The notes below the pieces were generated by a model, which saw nothing but the letters and a program-made list of their open reading frames with translations, was not told the DNA's origin and made no database searches. A stretch of 64,000 nucleotides of DNA from an uncultured Pseudogracilibacillus sp. (GTDB lineage: Bacteria; Bacillota; Bacilli; Bacillales; Amphibacillaceae). The stretch lies in the NCBI GenBank assembly GCA_937960785.1, contig CALGOZ010000031.1, positions 4,111-68,110 of the forward strand. The letters are read 5' to 3'. Positions 7,772 through 17,749 of the stretch are shown here, in pieces (the stretch's first letter is position 1; the number at the start of each line of letters is the position of its first letter). The position numbers and the translations under genes are program-made.

Positions 7772-9013
7772 TTAAATCGATATCGTTTTTTCATTCATAT
7801 TTTCTAAGATTTCCTTTACTCTAGCTAAAAATCTCCCGCAAATTAAACCATCTAAAATGCGATGATCTAAGGATAAGGACAAGTTAACGATATCTCGTGC
7901 CGCAAACATATCGTCGATAATGACAGGTCGTTTAACAATTGATTCTACTTGTAAAATGGCTGCTTGAGGATAATTAATAATTCCCATGGAGGATACTGAC
8001 CCAAACGTTCCCGTATTATTTACAGTAAATGTACCTCCAGATATATCATCTTGGGTTAAGGTTCCTTCATAGGTTTTATATGCGAGTTGATCAATTTCCT
8101 TTGCAATTCCTTTTATACTCTTTTCATCGGCATGTTTAATTACTGGAACGAAGAGTTCATTTTCTTTTGCTACTGCAATCGAAATATGAATATCTTTATG
8201 TTCGATTATGTGGTCTCCTTTCCATGTGCTATTTAATTGCGGGAACTCTTGCAATGCTTGTGCCACCGCCGAGATGAAAAAAGGAAAATAAGTTAATGAG
8301 TAACCTTCCCTTTCTTTAAATTCATCCTTGACCTTATTTCGTAAATCAACTAAATCTGTGACATCGACTTCGACCGTCATCCAAGCATGAGGAATCTCCG
8401 TTTTCGAACGAACCATATTTTGCGCGATTGCTTTACGCACTCCCGTTACAGGTATATGACGGTCGGTCGTAATCGTTTCAGATCTCGATGGGATTGTATC
8501 TTTTTCTATTTCTTTTACTACTTCTTGATGAGTTGGTCTTTGTGGTCCTTGATCTGTCGCTTCTTTTTCAGTTTCAATGATTTTCAATAAATCTTTTCTC
8601 GTAATACGTCCTCCTAAACCAGTACCTTTTACAGTTGATAGATCGATTCCATGTTCTTGTGAAAGACGCATTACTGCTGGTGAATAACGAGTTTTGTTAT
8701 TTTCATCTTTCTCTTCATGTACTTCTATCTTTTTCGTTGGTTTTGCTTCTTCTTCCTGCGTTTCTTCCACATCTTCTGTTTCGATGTAACAAATTAACGT
8801 ATCAACTGCGACTGTTTCTCCTTCAGCTACGAGGATTTCTTTAATCGTTCCACTATAGGAGGATGGAACTTCGGCGTTTACTTTATCTGTCATTACTTCG
8901 GCAATAGGGTCGTATTTATTTACGTAGTCCCCTTCCTTTACAAGCCAAGTTGTAATCGTTCCTTCAGTTACACTTTCACCCAATTTAGGCATTAAAATTT
9001 CTTTTACAGGCAC
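7772..9013 (-). CDS. bkdB: branched-chain keto acid dehydrogenase E2 (dihydrolipoyl transacylase)
   Basis: Core subunit of the branched-chain 2-oxo acid dehydrogenase complex; it transfers the branched acyl group from lipoate to CoA. The domains in order are a lipoyl domain with the modified Lys44 in VMTDKVNAEV, an acidic linker, a peripheral-subunit-binding domain (RYSPAVMRLSQEHGIDL), a second linker, and the catalytic acetyltransferase domain with the active-site motif DHRILDG. The length of 413 residues fits one lipoyl domain. The start is GTG 9013, behind AAGGG. Last gene of the bkd operon. Confidence 0.94.
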   Translation of the reverse strand: MPVKEILMPKLGESVTEGTITTWLVKEGDYVNKYDPIAEVMTDKVNAEVPSSYSGTIKEILVAEGETVAVDTLICYIETEDVEETQEEEAKPTKKIEVHEEKDENNKTRYSPAVMRLSQEHGIDLSTVKGTGLGGRITRKDLLKIIETEKEATDQGPQRPTHQEVVKEIEKDTIPSRSETITTDRHIPVTGVRKAIAQNMVRSKTEIPHAWMTVEVDVTDLVDLRNKVKDEFKEREGYSLTYFPFFISAVAQALQEFPQLNSTWKGDHIIEHKDIHISIAVAKENELFVPVIKHADEKSIKGIAKEIDQLAYKTYEGTLTQDDISGGTFTVNNTGTFGSVSSMGIINYPQAAILQVESIVKRPVIIDDMFAARDIVNLSLSLDHRILDGLICGRFLARVKEILENMNEKTISI

Positions 9014-9042
9014 TGTTTTCCCTTCCTTTCCTTCTTCGAGGT

Positions 9043-10026
9043 TTAATAAGCTGCTAAATAACGAATCGCTTCTTCTATCTTTTGTTCGTTAATCATAAAC
9101 TCTTTTTCTAGTGATTGTGCATAAGGCATCGCGGGTACGTCGGGAGCAGCAAGACGCATTATTGGTGCATCTAACTCGAATAGCGCATATTCCGAAATAA
9201 TCGCACTCACTTCTCCTAGTACACTACCTTCCTTATTATCTTCTGTTACGAGAAGGACTTTACCTGTTTTACTCGCTGCCTCGATAATAGCTTGTTGATC
9301 TAGAGGATAAATAGTACGTAGATCTAATATGTGTACTGATATTCCGTCTTGTTGGACAAGGTCGGCAACAAGTTGACACAAATGGACACAAAAGCCATAC
9401 GTAATAATTGTCACGTCAGTTCCTTCACGCTTCACATCAGCTTTACCAATTGGAAGAACGTAATCTTCTTCCGGTACTTCTTCCTTTAACATTCGATAAG
9501 CTCGTTTATGTTCAAAAAATAGAACCGGATCGTTATCCCGAATAGCTGCTTTTAACAATCCTTTCGCATCATAAGGAGTAGAAGGTATGACAACTTTTAA
9601 TCCTGGCGTGCTATTAAATAGTGCTTCGACTGATTGAGAATGGTATAAGGCTCCACTTACTCCTCCACCGTATGGAGCACGGATTGTAATCGGGCAAAAC
9701 CAGTCGTTATTAGAGCGATAACGAATTTTTGCAGCTTCGGAAATAATTTGGTTCACCGCTGGCATAATAAAGTCCGCAAATTGAATTTCTGCAATGGGAC
9801 GCATCCCATACATCGCAGCTCCCACACCGACTCCGACGATTGCTGATTCAGATAGCGGTGCATCAATAACTCGTTGTTCGCCATACTTATCATATAATCC
9901 GTCCGTAGCTCTAAACACTCCACCTTTTGCACCGACGTCTTCACCGACGATAAAGACATTTTCATCCCGTTTCATCTCTTCATCCATCGCTTTTGTAATT
10001 GCTTGAATATAAGACATTTCAGTCAT
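9043..10026 (-). CDS. bkdAB: branched-chain keto acid dehydrogenase E1 beta
   Basis: Beta subunit of the thiamine diphosphate-dependent E1, which decarboxylates the keto acids of Leu, Ile and Val. It contains the conserved FIVGEDVG and GGVFRATDGL motifs, the FADFIMPAVNQI segment, and a C-terminal transketolase domain (VHILDLRTIYPLD). 327 residues, the normal length. It is translated from ATG 10026 after AAGGAGGAG, and it follows the alpha subunit by 13 bases, as expected for subunits of one heterotetramer. Confidence 0.95.
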   Translation of the reverse strand: MTEMSYIQAITKAMDEEMKRDENVFIVGEDVGAKGGVFRATDGLYDKYGEQRVIDAPLSESAIVGVGVGAAMYGMRPIAEIQFADFIMPAVNQIISEAAKIRYRSNNDWFCPITIRAPYGGGVSGALYHSQSVEALFNSTPGLKVVIPSTPYDAKGLLKAAIRDNDPVLFFEHKRAYRMLKEEVPEEDYVLPIGKADVKREGTDVTIITYGFCVHLCQLVADLVQQDGISVHILDLRTIYPLDQQAIIEAASKTGKVLLVTEDNKEGSVLGEVSAIISEYALFELDAPIMRLAAPDVPAMPYAQSLEKEFMINEQKIEEAIRYLAAY

Positions 10027-10039
10027 CGTATTCTCCTCC

Positions 10040-11032
10040 TTATTGCTCGTAGACGTAGTCGTACAACGTCTCTACCTTTGGATACGGAGCTTTTTCCGCC
10101 TTTTCTGTCGCTTTATTTACTTCTTTGGTTAATTCGTCATCGATTTCTTTTTCAAGTTTTTCATCGAGAATACCAACTTCATATAAATACGTTGCAAATA
10201 ATTGATTCGGGTCGTTTTTTCGTTCTTCTTCTAATTCTTCTTTTGTTCGATAAACGAGATGGTTATCATCGCTTGAGTGAGACGTTAATCGTACTGTATG
10301 AGCTTCGATTAAAGTTGGTCCTTTACCGCTTATTGCTCTTTCGCGCGCTTTTTTGACTACTTCGTATACTGCAAGCGGATCTTGCCCATCCACTTCATAA
10401 CCAGGCATTCCATAAGCTTTAGCTCGAATGGCGATTGACTCACTAGCAACTTGTTTCTCATAAGGAACAGAAATGGCTAAACGGTTATTTTCAACGAAAG
10501 TAATAACTGGCAATTGGTGGACTCCTGCGAAGTTTAAACCTTCGTGGAAATCCCCTTGATTTGTTGAACCATCTCCTAATGAGGTAAACGTAACAAATTT
10601 TTCATTCTTTAGCTTTGATGCTAAGGCAAAACCAACTGCATGGGGTACTTGGGTCGTTACCGGTGATGAGCCGGTGATGATTCGATTTTTTCGCTGGCCG
10701 AAATGGCCGGGCATTTGCCGACCTCCTGAATTTGGGTCGCCTTCTTTACCAAAACCGGAAAGGAGTAATTCTTCAACCGTCATTCCAAAAGCTAATACGA
10801 CACCGACATCCCGATAATAAGGAGCAACATAATCGATATTACGATCAAGAGCGAAAGCAGCACCAACTTGGGCGGCCTCTTGCCCTTGACATGATATTAC
10901 AAATGGAATTTTCCCAGCACGATTTAATAACCACATCCGTTCATCGACTTTCCGTGATAAGACCATTAAGCGATACATTTCTAATACTTCTTCATCGCTT
11001 AAACCTAACTGTTCGTGACGTTTTTTCATCAT
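10040..11032 (-). CDS. bkdAA: branched-chain keto acid dehydrogenase E1 alpha
   Basis: Alpha subunit of the E1 component. It binds thiamine diphosphate through the GDGSTNQGDFHEGLNF motif ending in ENN. The phosphorylation-loop region RLTSHSSDDNHLVYR, characteristic of branched-chain rather than pyruvate E1 alpha, is clear. 330 residues. It starts at the first of two ATG codons behind AAGGAG. It stands between lpdV and bkdAB in the operon; the order E3, E1 alpha, E1 beta, E2 matches B. subtilis. Confidence 0.95.
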   Translation of the reverse strand: MMKKRHEQLGLSDEEVLEMYRLMVLSRKVDERMWLLNRAGKIPFVISCQGQEAAQVGAAFALDRNIDYVAPYYRDVGVVLAFGMTVEELLLSGFGKEGDPNSGGRQMPGHFGQRKNRIITGSSPVTTQVPHAVGFALASKLKNEKFVTFTSLGDGSTNQGDFHEGLNFAGVHQLPVITFVENNRLAISVPYEKQVASESIAIRAKAYGMPGYEVDGQDPLAVYEVVKKARERAISGKGPTLIEAHTVRLTSHSSDDNHLVYRTKEELEEERKNDPNQLFATYLYEVGILDEKLEKEIDDELTKEVNKATEKAEKAPYPKVETLYDYVYEQ

Positions 11033-11044
11033 TTTTACATCTCC

Positions 11045-12469
11045 TTATCCGTGAATTTGATTCCCCTTGGTCGCAAGGGCTGCTTCTTTAAATATTTCTG
11101 CTAATGACGGATGAGCATGGATTACTTTTGAAAGCTCCCATCCCGAAGCATCGAGAAATTTTGCGACACTCGCTTCTCCAATAAGCTCCGTTGCTTTGTC
11201 ACCAACGATGTGAACCCCAAGGAGATCGTCTGTTTTTTCATCGGTAATAACTTTGACGAAACCATTGACTTCTCCATTGACGTGGGCTTTACCGATACCT
11301 GCGAAAGGAAAGATACCGACACTTATGTTTTCATAAGCTTTTTTAGCTTCCTTTTCTGTTAAGCCAATTTTACCTACTTCAGGGTAACTGTAAATGTTTA
11401 CGGGAACTTGATTTGATTTAAAAGTAATCGGTTCCTTTCCTGCCATATGTTCGACGGCTATAATCGCCTCTTCTTGAGCAACGTGAGCTAATTGTAAGCC
11501 ACCGACACAGTCACCTATTGCATATATATGCGAATCCTTCGTTTGGTACACTTCATTCGTTTTAATAAAATTGTTTTCCCTTTCGACATTCGTATTTTGT
11601 AAGCCGATATCGTTAATATTTGGTTCCCTTCCGATTGCTACTAAAATTTTCTCGGCTGTAAAAATTTCTCTATCTTCAGTATTATTGACAGCAAGAGAAA
11701 CTAGCTCTTCTTCTTTTTGTAAGCTCTTTGTATCTATTGAAGCGTTCGTAACGATTTTTACTCCGCGTTTCTTTAGTTGCTTCGTTACTTCACGCTGAAC
11801 AATCTCGTCTTCGTTCTGTAAAATGGATGCTTCGCTTTCGATTACCGTTACTTTAACTCCTAAATCAACTAATAAAGATGCCCATTCGATACCGATAATA
11901 CCTCCACCAATAATAAGTATTGATTTTGGCAATTTTGTTAATTTAAGAGCTTGATCGGAATTTAAAATATGGTTTCCATCGGTTTGTAATTCATTTATTT
12001 CTCTCGGTTTTGAACCAGTTGCTATAAGTACATTCGTCGGTACGAGCATCGTATTCTCTTCACCGGATTCATATTCTACTGAAATCGTTCCAGGAAGCGG
12101 TGAAAATATGCTTGGCCCTAAAATTCTTCCGTAACCGTTATAAAGATCTATTTGATGTTTTTTAAATAATTGCTCGATACCACTATGAAGTTGCTTTATA
12201 ATCGATTCTTTTTTCGCTTGTACTTTTGAAAAGTCAATTCCTTTTACTTTTAGGTCGATTCCGTAATTTTTTGCCAAAGTCGCTTCCCGGTAAATTTCAG
12301 CTGTTCTTAGTAGCGTCTTAGTCGGTATACATCCTGAGTGCAAACAAGTACCTCCTAATTTTTTTGCCTCAACAACAGCTACCTTCATACCTAATTGGGA
12401 TGCACGAATCGCTGCAACATACCCTCCAGTTCCACCGCCTAAAACGACAAGATCATATTCTTTTGTCAT
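11045..12469 (-). CDS. lpdV: dihydrolipoyl dehydrogenase (E3) of the Bkd complex
   Basis: FAD and NAD-dependent disulfide oxidoreductase that reoxidises lipoamide on E2. The sequence shows an N-terminal FAD site (VVLGGGTGGYVAA), the redox-active disulfide in GGTCLHSGCIPTK, an NAD-binding GGGIIGIEWAS motif, the second FAD motif YAIGDCVGG, and the catalytic His of HAHPSLAEI in the dimer interface. 474 residues, the normal length. It is the operon-specific E3 because it sits between bcd and the E1 genes. It starts at ATG 12469 after GGAG. Confidence 0.94.
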   Translation of the reverse strand: MTKEYDLVVLGGGTGGYVAAIRASQLGMKVAVVEAKKLGGTCLHSGCIPTKTLLRTAEIYREATLAKNYGIDLKVKGIDFSKVQAKKESIIKQLHSGIEQLFKKHQIDLYNGYGRILGPSIFSPLPGTISVEYESGEENTMLVPTNVLIATGSKPREINELQTDGNHILNSDQALKLTKLPKSILIIGGGIIGIEWASLLVDLGVKVTVIESEASILQNEDEIVQREVTKQLKKRGVKIVTNASIDTKSLQKEEELVSLAVNNTEDREIFTAEKILVAIGREPNINDIGLQNTNVERENNFIKTNEVYQTKDSHIYAIGDCVGGLQLAHVAQEEAIIAVEHMAGKEPITFKSNQVPVNIYSYPEVGKIGLTEKEAKKAYENISVGIFPFAGIGKAHVNGEVNGFVKVITDEKTDDLLGVHIVGDKATELIGEASVAKFLDASGWELSKVIHAHPSLAEIFKEAALATKGNQIHG

Positions 12470-12505
12470 ATCCCCGACTCCTTTTTTTCCTGCGATTTCT
12501 TATAT

Positions 12506-13564
12506 TTATAAATAATGACGGCTTGAAGCACGAATTGCTTTAATCCGTTCTTCGGCCTTCTCATCAGCTGCAACCGAGGTTGGAATATTCCTTTCTCGAG
12601 AAATAGTAAAAACTTCTTCTAAAATATGATAAATGGATTTTACTTTTTGCATTGCTCGTTCCCGATCATAGCCGATTAACTCCTCCGCAACATTTATTAC
12701 ACCACCTGAGTTTATAACATAGTCTGGAGCATAAACAATACCTTTTTCATGTAATTTTACACCGTGCTCTTCTGACTGTAATTGATTATTTGCACTTCCT
12801 GCGATTACTTTTGCTTTTATACGCGAAATTGTTTCGTCATTAATTGTTCCACCTAAAGCACACGGAGAATAAATATCACAATCAACATCATAGATTTTAT
12901 CGGGATCGACTGCTTTAGCATTAAAATCCTTTACTGCTCGTTCGACTGCCTCTTTATTTATATCTGTCACAATTAATTTCGCTCCTTCTTTATGCAAATG
13001 ACGACACAAGTTGTAAGCGACTTGACCAACACCCTGAACGGCAATTGTCTTATCTTTTAAATCGTCAGTACCGAAGGCTTCCTTTGCAGCAGCTTTCATA
13101 CCGTAATAAATGCCATAAGCTGTTACCGGCGAAGGGTCTCCTACTTCTCCAATAGAAGTCCCAGTAACATGATCCGTTTCCATATGAATGTAATCCATAT
13201 CTTCTTCGAAAGTTCCGACATCTTCAGCAGTTATATAACGTCCGTTTAGGCTCTCTACGTAACGCCCGAAAGCCCTAAACAAGGCTTCACTTTTATCTTT
13301 ATGTGGATCTCCAATAATAACTGCTTTTCCACCACCTAAATTTAAACCAGCTGCAGCGTTTTTATAGGTCATTCCTTTAGCTAGACGTAAAACATCATCT
13401 AATGCTTCTTCTTCGCTAGCATAATTCCACATTCGAGCGCCACCTAAAGCCGGACCTAACGTTGTATCGTGAATAGCAATAATCGCTTTTAAACCAGAAG
13501 CCCGATCTTGACAAAAGACTACCTGTTCAAAATTATCTAACTCTAACTTAGAAAATATATTCAT
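12506..13564 (-). CDS. bcd: leucine dehydrogenase (branched-chain amino acid dehydrogenase)
   Basis: NAD-dependent oxidative deamination of Leu, Ile and Val to the keto acids used by the Bkd complex. The glycine-rich substrate site [10 protein letters not shown], the catalytic Lys in [15 protein letters not shown], the AEDVGT motif and the NAD site [11 protein letters not shown] are all present. A GTG lies three codons upstream at 13573, but that GTG belongs to the ribosome binding site GAGGTG of the ATG at 13564, which I take as the start, giving 352 residues. First gene of the bkd operon, directly behind the sigma-54 promoter. The usual ptb gene before it and buk after it are absent. Confidence 0.95.
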   Translation of the reverse strand: MNIFSKLELDNFEQVVFCQDRASGLKAIIAIHDTTLGPALGGARMWNYASEEEALDDVLRLAKGMTYKNAAAGLNLGGGKAVIIGDPHKDKSEALFRAFGRYVESLNGRYITAEDVGTFEEDMDYIHMETDHVTGTSIGEVGDPSPVTAYGIYYGMKAAAKEAFGTDDLKDKTIAVQGVGQVAYNLCRHLHKEGAKLIVTDINKEAVERAVKDFNAKAVDPDKIYDVDCDIYSPCALGGTINDETISRIKAKVIAGSANNQLQSEEHGVKLHEKGIVYAPDYVINSGGVINVAEELIGYDRERAMQKVKSIYHILEEVFTISRERNIPTSVAADEKAEERIKAIRASSRHYL

Positions 13565-13608
13565 TTTATTCACCTCTACTTATAATAAATCTACTCACTT
13601 TATATGAT

Positions 13609-13626
13609 ATGCAACATTCGTGCCAA
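13609..13626 (-). promoter_or_regulatory. sigma-54 (SigL) promoter of the bkd operon
   Basis: On the minus strand, TTGGCACG (-24 element, 13626-13619) and TTGCAT (-12 element, 13614-13609) have exactly ten bases between the GG and GC dinucleotides. Expected transcription start is near 13599, 35 bases before the bcd ATG. The operon activator BkdR, a sigma-54 activator, is encoded just upstream. Confidence 0.88.
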
Positions 13627-13664
13627 CAATAAACCTTTGATTTATATGCGCTTAATCAGTTGCC

Positions 13665-13706
13665 TTATGCAAGAAAATTCATCTTTGCAATATTTTGCAT
13701 GCAATT
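13665..13706 (-). promoter_or_regulatory. candidate BkdR enhancer sites upstream of the sigma-54 promoter
   Basis: An imperfect inverted repeat TGCAAGA (13668-13674) and TCTTTGCA (13682-13689), followed by the perfect palindrome TTGCATGCAA (13695-13704), lies 45-80 bases upstream of the -24 element. This is where sigma-54 activators bind. BkdR binding is inferred from position only. Confidence 0.4.
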
Positions 13707-13723
13707 TCATTCAATTCGAAAGG

Positions 13724-15754
13724 TTATTCAAGCTTATATTTTTCTAACTTATAATATAAAGTTCGGACTGAAATTTGTAATTGAGCTGCGGTTTGCTGCT
13801 TGTTGTAATTATTCGCTCTATAAACTTCTTTTATAAATTGTTTTTCATACTGGTCGAGTGCTTCTCTTAATGGTATTTCCGCTGATTCGATTGATGTAAG
13901 TTTCCCTTTTACTTCCTCTACATTATTTTTTTCGGTTAAAAAATTGATATGTTTTTTTTCTATTGTACGCTCTTTTATATCCATATATATCATTGCACGA
14001 CTTATGATGTTTTCGAGCTCCCTTACATTCCCAGGCCAATCGTGAGTACGTAGTTTATCTAAAGCAGTATCAGAGATTGATTCGACCGTTCTTCCATACA
14101 ACTGGTTTAGCTTGCTTATAATGAACGTAACTAAACTAGGTAAGTCTTCAAGACGTTCATTCAATGATGGAATATAAATAGGTAGTCGATTTAAACGATA
14201 ATATAGATCCTCACGGAAGGAGTTGTCATTTATTTTCTCTTCCAAATTAGCATTAGTCGCAGCAATAATTCGGACATCTATCGGAATGGGAGTTGTTCCA
14301 CCTACTCGTACGACTTCTTTCTCTTGCAAAACCCGTAATAATTTCGCTTGGGTACGTAACGATAATTCTCCTATTTCATCTAAAAAGATACTCCCTTTAT
14401 TTGCAACTTCAAATAATCCTTTTTTACCTTCCGGCCGAGCACCTGTAAAAGCCCCTCCTTCATAACCAAATAATTCGCTTTCTAAAACGGACTCGGCTAA
14501 TGCAGCACAATTGACACGAATAAATTTGTGATGGCTTCGATCACTGGCGTTATGTATCGCATGGGCAAAGAGTTCTTTTCCTGTACCTGATGCTCCTCGT
14601 AACAGGACGGTGGCAGGAGTTTCTGCTGCCATTTTTGCTTGATTAATCGCAAGTTTTATTTCTTCTGAGTTCCCGATTATATCATCGAAGGTATAGGTTG
14701 CTTCTAACTGGCGAATCTTTTGTTTTGCACGATTTAATGCATCGGTTAAACTTTCGATTCTTGATAAATCGTGAATGACTGCGACACTACCCTTTACTTC
14801 ATTTTGAACGATTACGGGAGCGACATTTACAAAGACATCCTTATTCATCGGTCCTACTTTTAATCGCGCACCACGAATTGGTTTTTTCGTCCGTAATACT
14901 TGCATATGGATACTTTCGCCCTCTGCTATATCGACGGTCGCTGGTTTACCTATGACATCCTTTTCACTAAGACCGGTAATTCTTGTGTAAGCAGGGTTAA
15001 TCATTAAACCCTTACCCTTTTCATCGACAACACTAATCGCTTCTTCGGAGGAATAAATAATCGCTTCTAACATCGTTTTAATTTTTTTTAAATCAGTGTT
15101 TTCCTCAGCTAGGCGAAGAATTTCATCACGAGCTTTAAAGGTTGCAAAAGCACCGATTAACTGACCACCTTTTGTTATAAGGGGAATTCGTGTCGTAACG
15201 ATTTCCTGATTATTTTGTAATATAAAAGTTTTATTCTCTTCTTTCTTTTTAGATTGTAGTACGGCTGGAAGTCGGCTATGGGGAATGACATCATTAATAT
15301 GATGGCCGATAACATCTTTCGATACGCCGATTAACTTTTTAGCCCGATCATTCATTAAACGAAGAATACCGTGGCGATCGACGACAATTAACCCATCGCG
15401 GATTGTATTGAATATTAACCGTAAATTATCCAATTCAAAATATTGCTCCCGTAAAAACGGAAGTAATAAATCAACTAAAGGCTTGGGAACAACTAACGGA
15501 TTAGAAAGAAAAGACTGTCGAACTTCCTCTTCACAGTATTGTTCATCGGTTAGGATTACAACATCGAATGGTTGCTCTACGAAATATTGTATTGATTTTT
15601 CATGAGGAATACCATTAGTCATAAGCAATTGTTCGAAAGACTTCTCTTCTTTATCACCAATCACGACAGATAGATCGATATTCGGTAAGGAAGAGAAAAT
15701 TTTTACTATTTGTTTCGCTTCTTTTGTTGAACCTACTACTAATAGTTGATACAT
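13724..15754 (-). CDS. bkdR: sigma-54-dependent activator BkdR
   Basis: Bacterial enhancer-binding protein that switches on branched-chain amino acid catabolism. The N-terminal 100 residues form a sensor-like domain of unknown ligand. Two PAS domains follow (around [12 protein letters not shown] and [13 protein letters not shown]), then the AAA+ domain with Walker A GASGTGKE, the sigma-54 contact loop GAFTGA, and an R-finger region, and finally a Fis-type helix-turn-helix ([11 protein letters not shown]). The frame opens upstream to 15838, but ATG 15754 (MYQLLVVG) has the ribosome binding site AGAGGTG, giving about 676 residues. It is transcribed toward the operon it controls. Confidence 0.93.
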   Translation of the reverse strand: MYQLLVVGSTKEAKQIVKIFSSLPNIDLSVVIGDKEEKSFEQLLMTNGIPHEKSIQYFVEQPFDVVILTDEQYCEEEVRQSFLSNPLVVPKPLVDLLLPFLREQYFELDNLRLIFNTIRDGLIVVDRHGILRLMNDRAKKLIGVSKDVIGHHINDVIPHSRLPAVLQSKKKEENKTFILQNNQEIVTTRIPLITKGGQLIGAFATFKARDEILRLAEENTDLKKIKTMLEAIIYSSEEAISVVDEKGKGLMINPAYTRITGLSEKDVIGKPATVDIAEGESIHMQVLRTKKPIRGARLKVGPMNKDVFVNVAPVIVQNEVKGSVAVIHDLSRIESLTDALNRAKQKIRQLEATYTFDDIIGNSEEIKLAINQAKMAAETPATVLLRGASGTGKELFAHAIHNASDRSHHKFIRVNCAALAESVLESELFGYEGGAFTGARPEGKKGLFEVANKGSIFLDEIGELSLRTQAKLLRVLQEKEVVRVGGTTPIPIDVRIIAATNANLEEKINDNSFREDLYYRLNRLPIYIPSLNERLEDLPSLVTFIISKLNQLYGRTVESISDTALDKLRTHDWPGNVRELENIISRAMIYMDIKERTIEKKHINFLTEKNNVEEVKGKLTSIESAEIPLREALDQYEKQFIKEVYRANNYNKQQTAAQLQISVRTLYYKLEKYKLE

Positions 15755-15809
15755 TCGAACACCTCTTTTTAAAGAAGTTTTTGAAGAAAATTGCAAAGAC
15801 ATTATATTT

Positions 15810-15838
15810 ATTGTACGTCGGAAACTTTTATTATTCAA
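15810..15838 (-). promoter_or_regulatory. candidate sigma-A promoter of bkdR
   Basis: Minus-strand TTGAAT (15838-15833), a 17-base spacer and TACAAT (15815-15810), about 55 bases upstream of the bkdR ATG. Confidence 0.5.
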
Positions 15839-15908
15839 TATACACTTTTGCCTTTCAACAGCTAAAGTTCTTTAATTGTAAAGGAATCGTGAACAGACGT
15901 TACCAAGT

Positions 15909-15937
15909 TTGTTTTTAGTGAAAATCGTTGCTATACT
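15909..15937 (+). promoter_or_regulatory. sigma-A promoter of yqzF and aspartokinase
   Basis: TTGTTT (15909-15914), a 17-base spacer and TATACT (15932-15937), with an extended -10 TGC just before it. It lies 33 bases before the yqzF ATG. Confidence 0.65.
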
Positions 15938-15969
15938 AAAATTATTCAAGGTATTTAAAGGAGACAACC

Positions 15970-16233
15970 ATGGTTAGATTCATTGCAGTATTAATACTTT
16001 TTATCCCCGGAATTATTGGAGCATATGGAATTAAATTAATGCGAGATGCTCTTTTTTCGGATGTATATACGATTTTAGTGAATGAAACTATTCAATTTAT
16101 CGTAGGATTAATTATGTTTATCGGTGGCTTTAGTTTTGTTGCGGGATTTATTTTCCATCGTGACAAAAAGAGAAATAAATTAAAAAGTCAACAACAAGCA
16201 AAGGAAAATGATGAATATAGGTTGGGGGAATAA
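15970..16233 (+). CDS. yqzF: DUF2627 membrane protein YqzF
   Basis: Small membrane protein of 87 residues. It has an N-terminal hydrophobic helix (FIAVLILFIPGIIGAYGI), a second helix (IVGLIMFIGGFSFVAGFIF) and a charged cytoplasmic tail. This matches the DUF2627 family next to bkdR in B. subtilis (yqzF). Function unknown. ATG 15970 follows AAAGGAG. Its stop is three bases from the aspartokinase start, so the two are translated from one mRNA. Confidence 0.8.
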   Translation: MVRFIAVLILFIPGIIGAYGIKLMRDALFSDVYTILVNETIQFIVGLIMFIGGFSFVAGFIFHRDKKRNKLKSQQQAKENDEYRLGE

Positions 16234-16236
16234 ACG

Positions 16237-17589
16237 ATGAAAGTTGCAAAATTTGGTGGAAGTTCATTAGCTGATGCTCATCAATTTGAAAGAGTGGCCA
16301 ACATTATTAAAGATGATGAAGAGCGAAAGTTTATCGTCGTATCCGCTCCTGGGAAACGACATGATCACGATTTTAAAATAACAGATTTGTTAATTCAGCT
16401 AGGAACAGCATACGTAAAAGAAGAGAAATATAAGTCGTATTACATTACAATTGTTGATCGTTTTGCAAAAATTATAAAAGACTTGCAATTGCCGGAAGCT
16501 TTAAACGATGAAATTGAAAATCGCTTGCAAGAAATTATGAGGTTATCCTTACCCTTTGAAGAGCATATTGATCATTTCAAGTCTCTAGGTGAAGATAGTT
16601 CAGCGAGAATATTAAGTAGTTATTTACAAGCACAAGGGAAAAAGGCAAGTTACGTTAATCCTAAAGAAGCGGGAATCATCTTAAAAGAAGATGAAGTAGG
16701 TGTTCAAATTTGTGATTCAAGCTATGAAAAACTATATAAATTACGTGAACGAGAAGGTATTCTCGTCATTCCTGGATTTTTTGGTTATACAGCTGATGGT
16801 AAATTAAAAACCTTTTCCCGTGGTGGCTCCGACATTACTGGTGCGATTGTCGCCGCTGGAGTTGAAGCAGATTTATATGAAAACTTTACCGATGTCGATT
16901 CTGTTTTTACAGTGAACCCGAATATCGTAAAAAATCCAAAACCTATCCCACTATTAACTTATCGAGAAATGCGAGAGCTATCTTATGCTGGCTTTTCGGT
17001 ATTTCATGATGAAGCTTTAATTCCAGCTTTTCAAGCGAATATTCCAGTTGAAATTAAAAATACAAATAATCCGTCCGGCGATGGCACACGAATTGTTTCA
17101 AAAAAGAAGCCGAATGAACATTGTGTCGTCGGAATTGCAAGTGACACTGGGTTCAGTAGTATTTATGTAAGTAAGTTTTTAATGAACCGAGAGCTTGGTT
17201 TTGGACGGAAGTTACTTCAAATTTTAGAAGAAGAAGGTGTTTCTTTCGAGCACGTTCCTTCCGGTATCGATGAAATGACAATTATCGTGCGCGATACACA
17301 ATTAACAGATAATAAAGACGAAGTAATTGTCGAACGAATTAAAAAGGAGTTATCCCCTGATACCGTTCAAGTGCACCATAATCTGGCGCTTATTATGGTC
17401 GTCGGTGAAGGGATGAAAGAAACGATTGGTATGGCGCAAACTGCTGCAACCGCCCTTGGTGAAGCAAAGGTGAATATCGAAATGATCAACCAAGGTTCGT
17501 CTGAAGTATCAATGATGTTTGGAATTAAAGCTAATGATTTACACCGGGCGATTCAGTCGCTTTATAAAGCCTTCTTCGAAAATCAGTAA
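16237..17589 (+). CDS. yclM: aspartate kinase (YclM/ThrD type)
   Basis: Phosphorylates aspartate, the first step toward Lys, Thr, Met and diaminopimelate. The N-terminal KFGGSSLAD motif binds ATP. FSRGGSDITGAIVA and the YENFTDVDSVFT segment form the substrate site. Two ACT domains at the C terminus (from about residue 300, VVGIASDTGFSS, then LALIMVVGEGM) carry feedback inhibition, probably by threonine and/or lysine. 450 residues and the sequence HDHDFKITDLL point to the monofunctional YclM-type isozyme. ATG 16237 follows GGGGGAA. It is not beside yqzF in B. subtilis, so this is a local rearrangement. Confidence 0.9.
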   Translation: MKVAKFGGSSLADAHQFERVANIIKDDEERKFIVVSAPGKRHDHDFKITDLLIQLGTAYVKEEKYKSYYITIVDRFAKIIKDLQLPEALNDEIENRLQEIMRLSLPFEEHIDHFKSLGEDSSARILSSYLQAQGKKASYVNPKEAGIILKEDEVGVQICDSSYEKLYKLREREGILVIPGFFGYTADGKLKTFSRGGSDITGAIVAAGVEADLYENFTDVDSVFTVNPNIVKNPKPIPLLTYREMRELSYAGFSVFHDEALIPAFQANIPVEIKNTNNPSGDGTRIVSKKKPNEHCVVGIASDTGFSSIYVSKFLMNRELGFGRKLLQILEEEGVSFEHVPSGIDEMTIIVRDTQLTDNKDEVIVERIKKELSPDTVQVHHNLALIMVVGEGMKETIGMAQTAATALGEAKVNIEMINQGSSEVSMMFGIKANDLHRAIQSLYKAFFENQ

Positions 17590-17610
17590 ACATAACTAAA
17601 TATCAAGGAT

Positions 17611-17646
17611 AACGGGATTCAACATTTTACTGAATCCCGTTTTTAT
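17611..17646 (+). terminator. terminator after aspartokinase
   Basis: Perfect 11-base arms AACGGGATTCA (17611-17621) and TGAATCCCGTT (17631-17641), followed by TTTT. Confidence 0.85.
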
Positions 17647-17749
17647 ATACTCTTTCCAAGAATGACGCGTATCCACCACATATGAAAATTAGAATTTTTA
17701 TATTCACTCTGAACTGAAAGTGCACATTCGAAAATGATTTTTGTCATTG

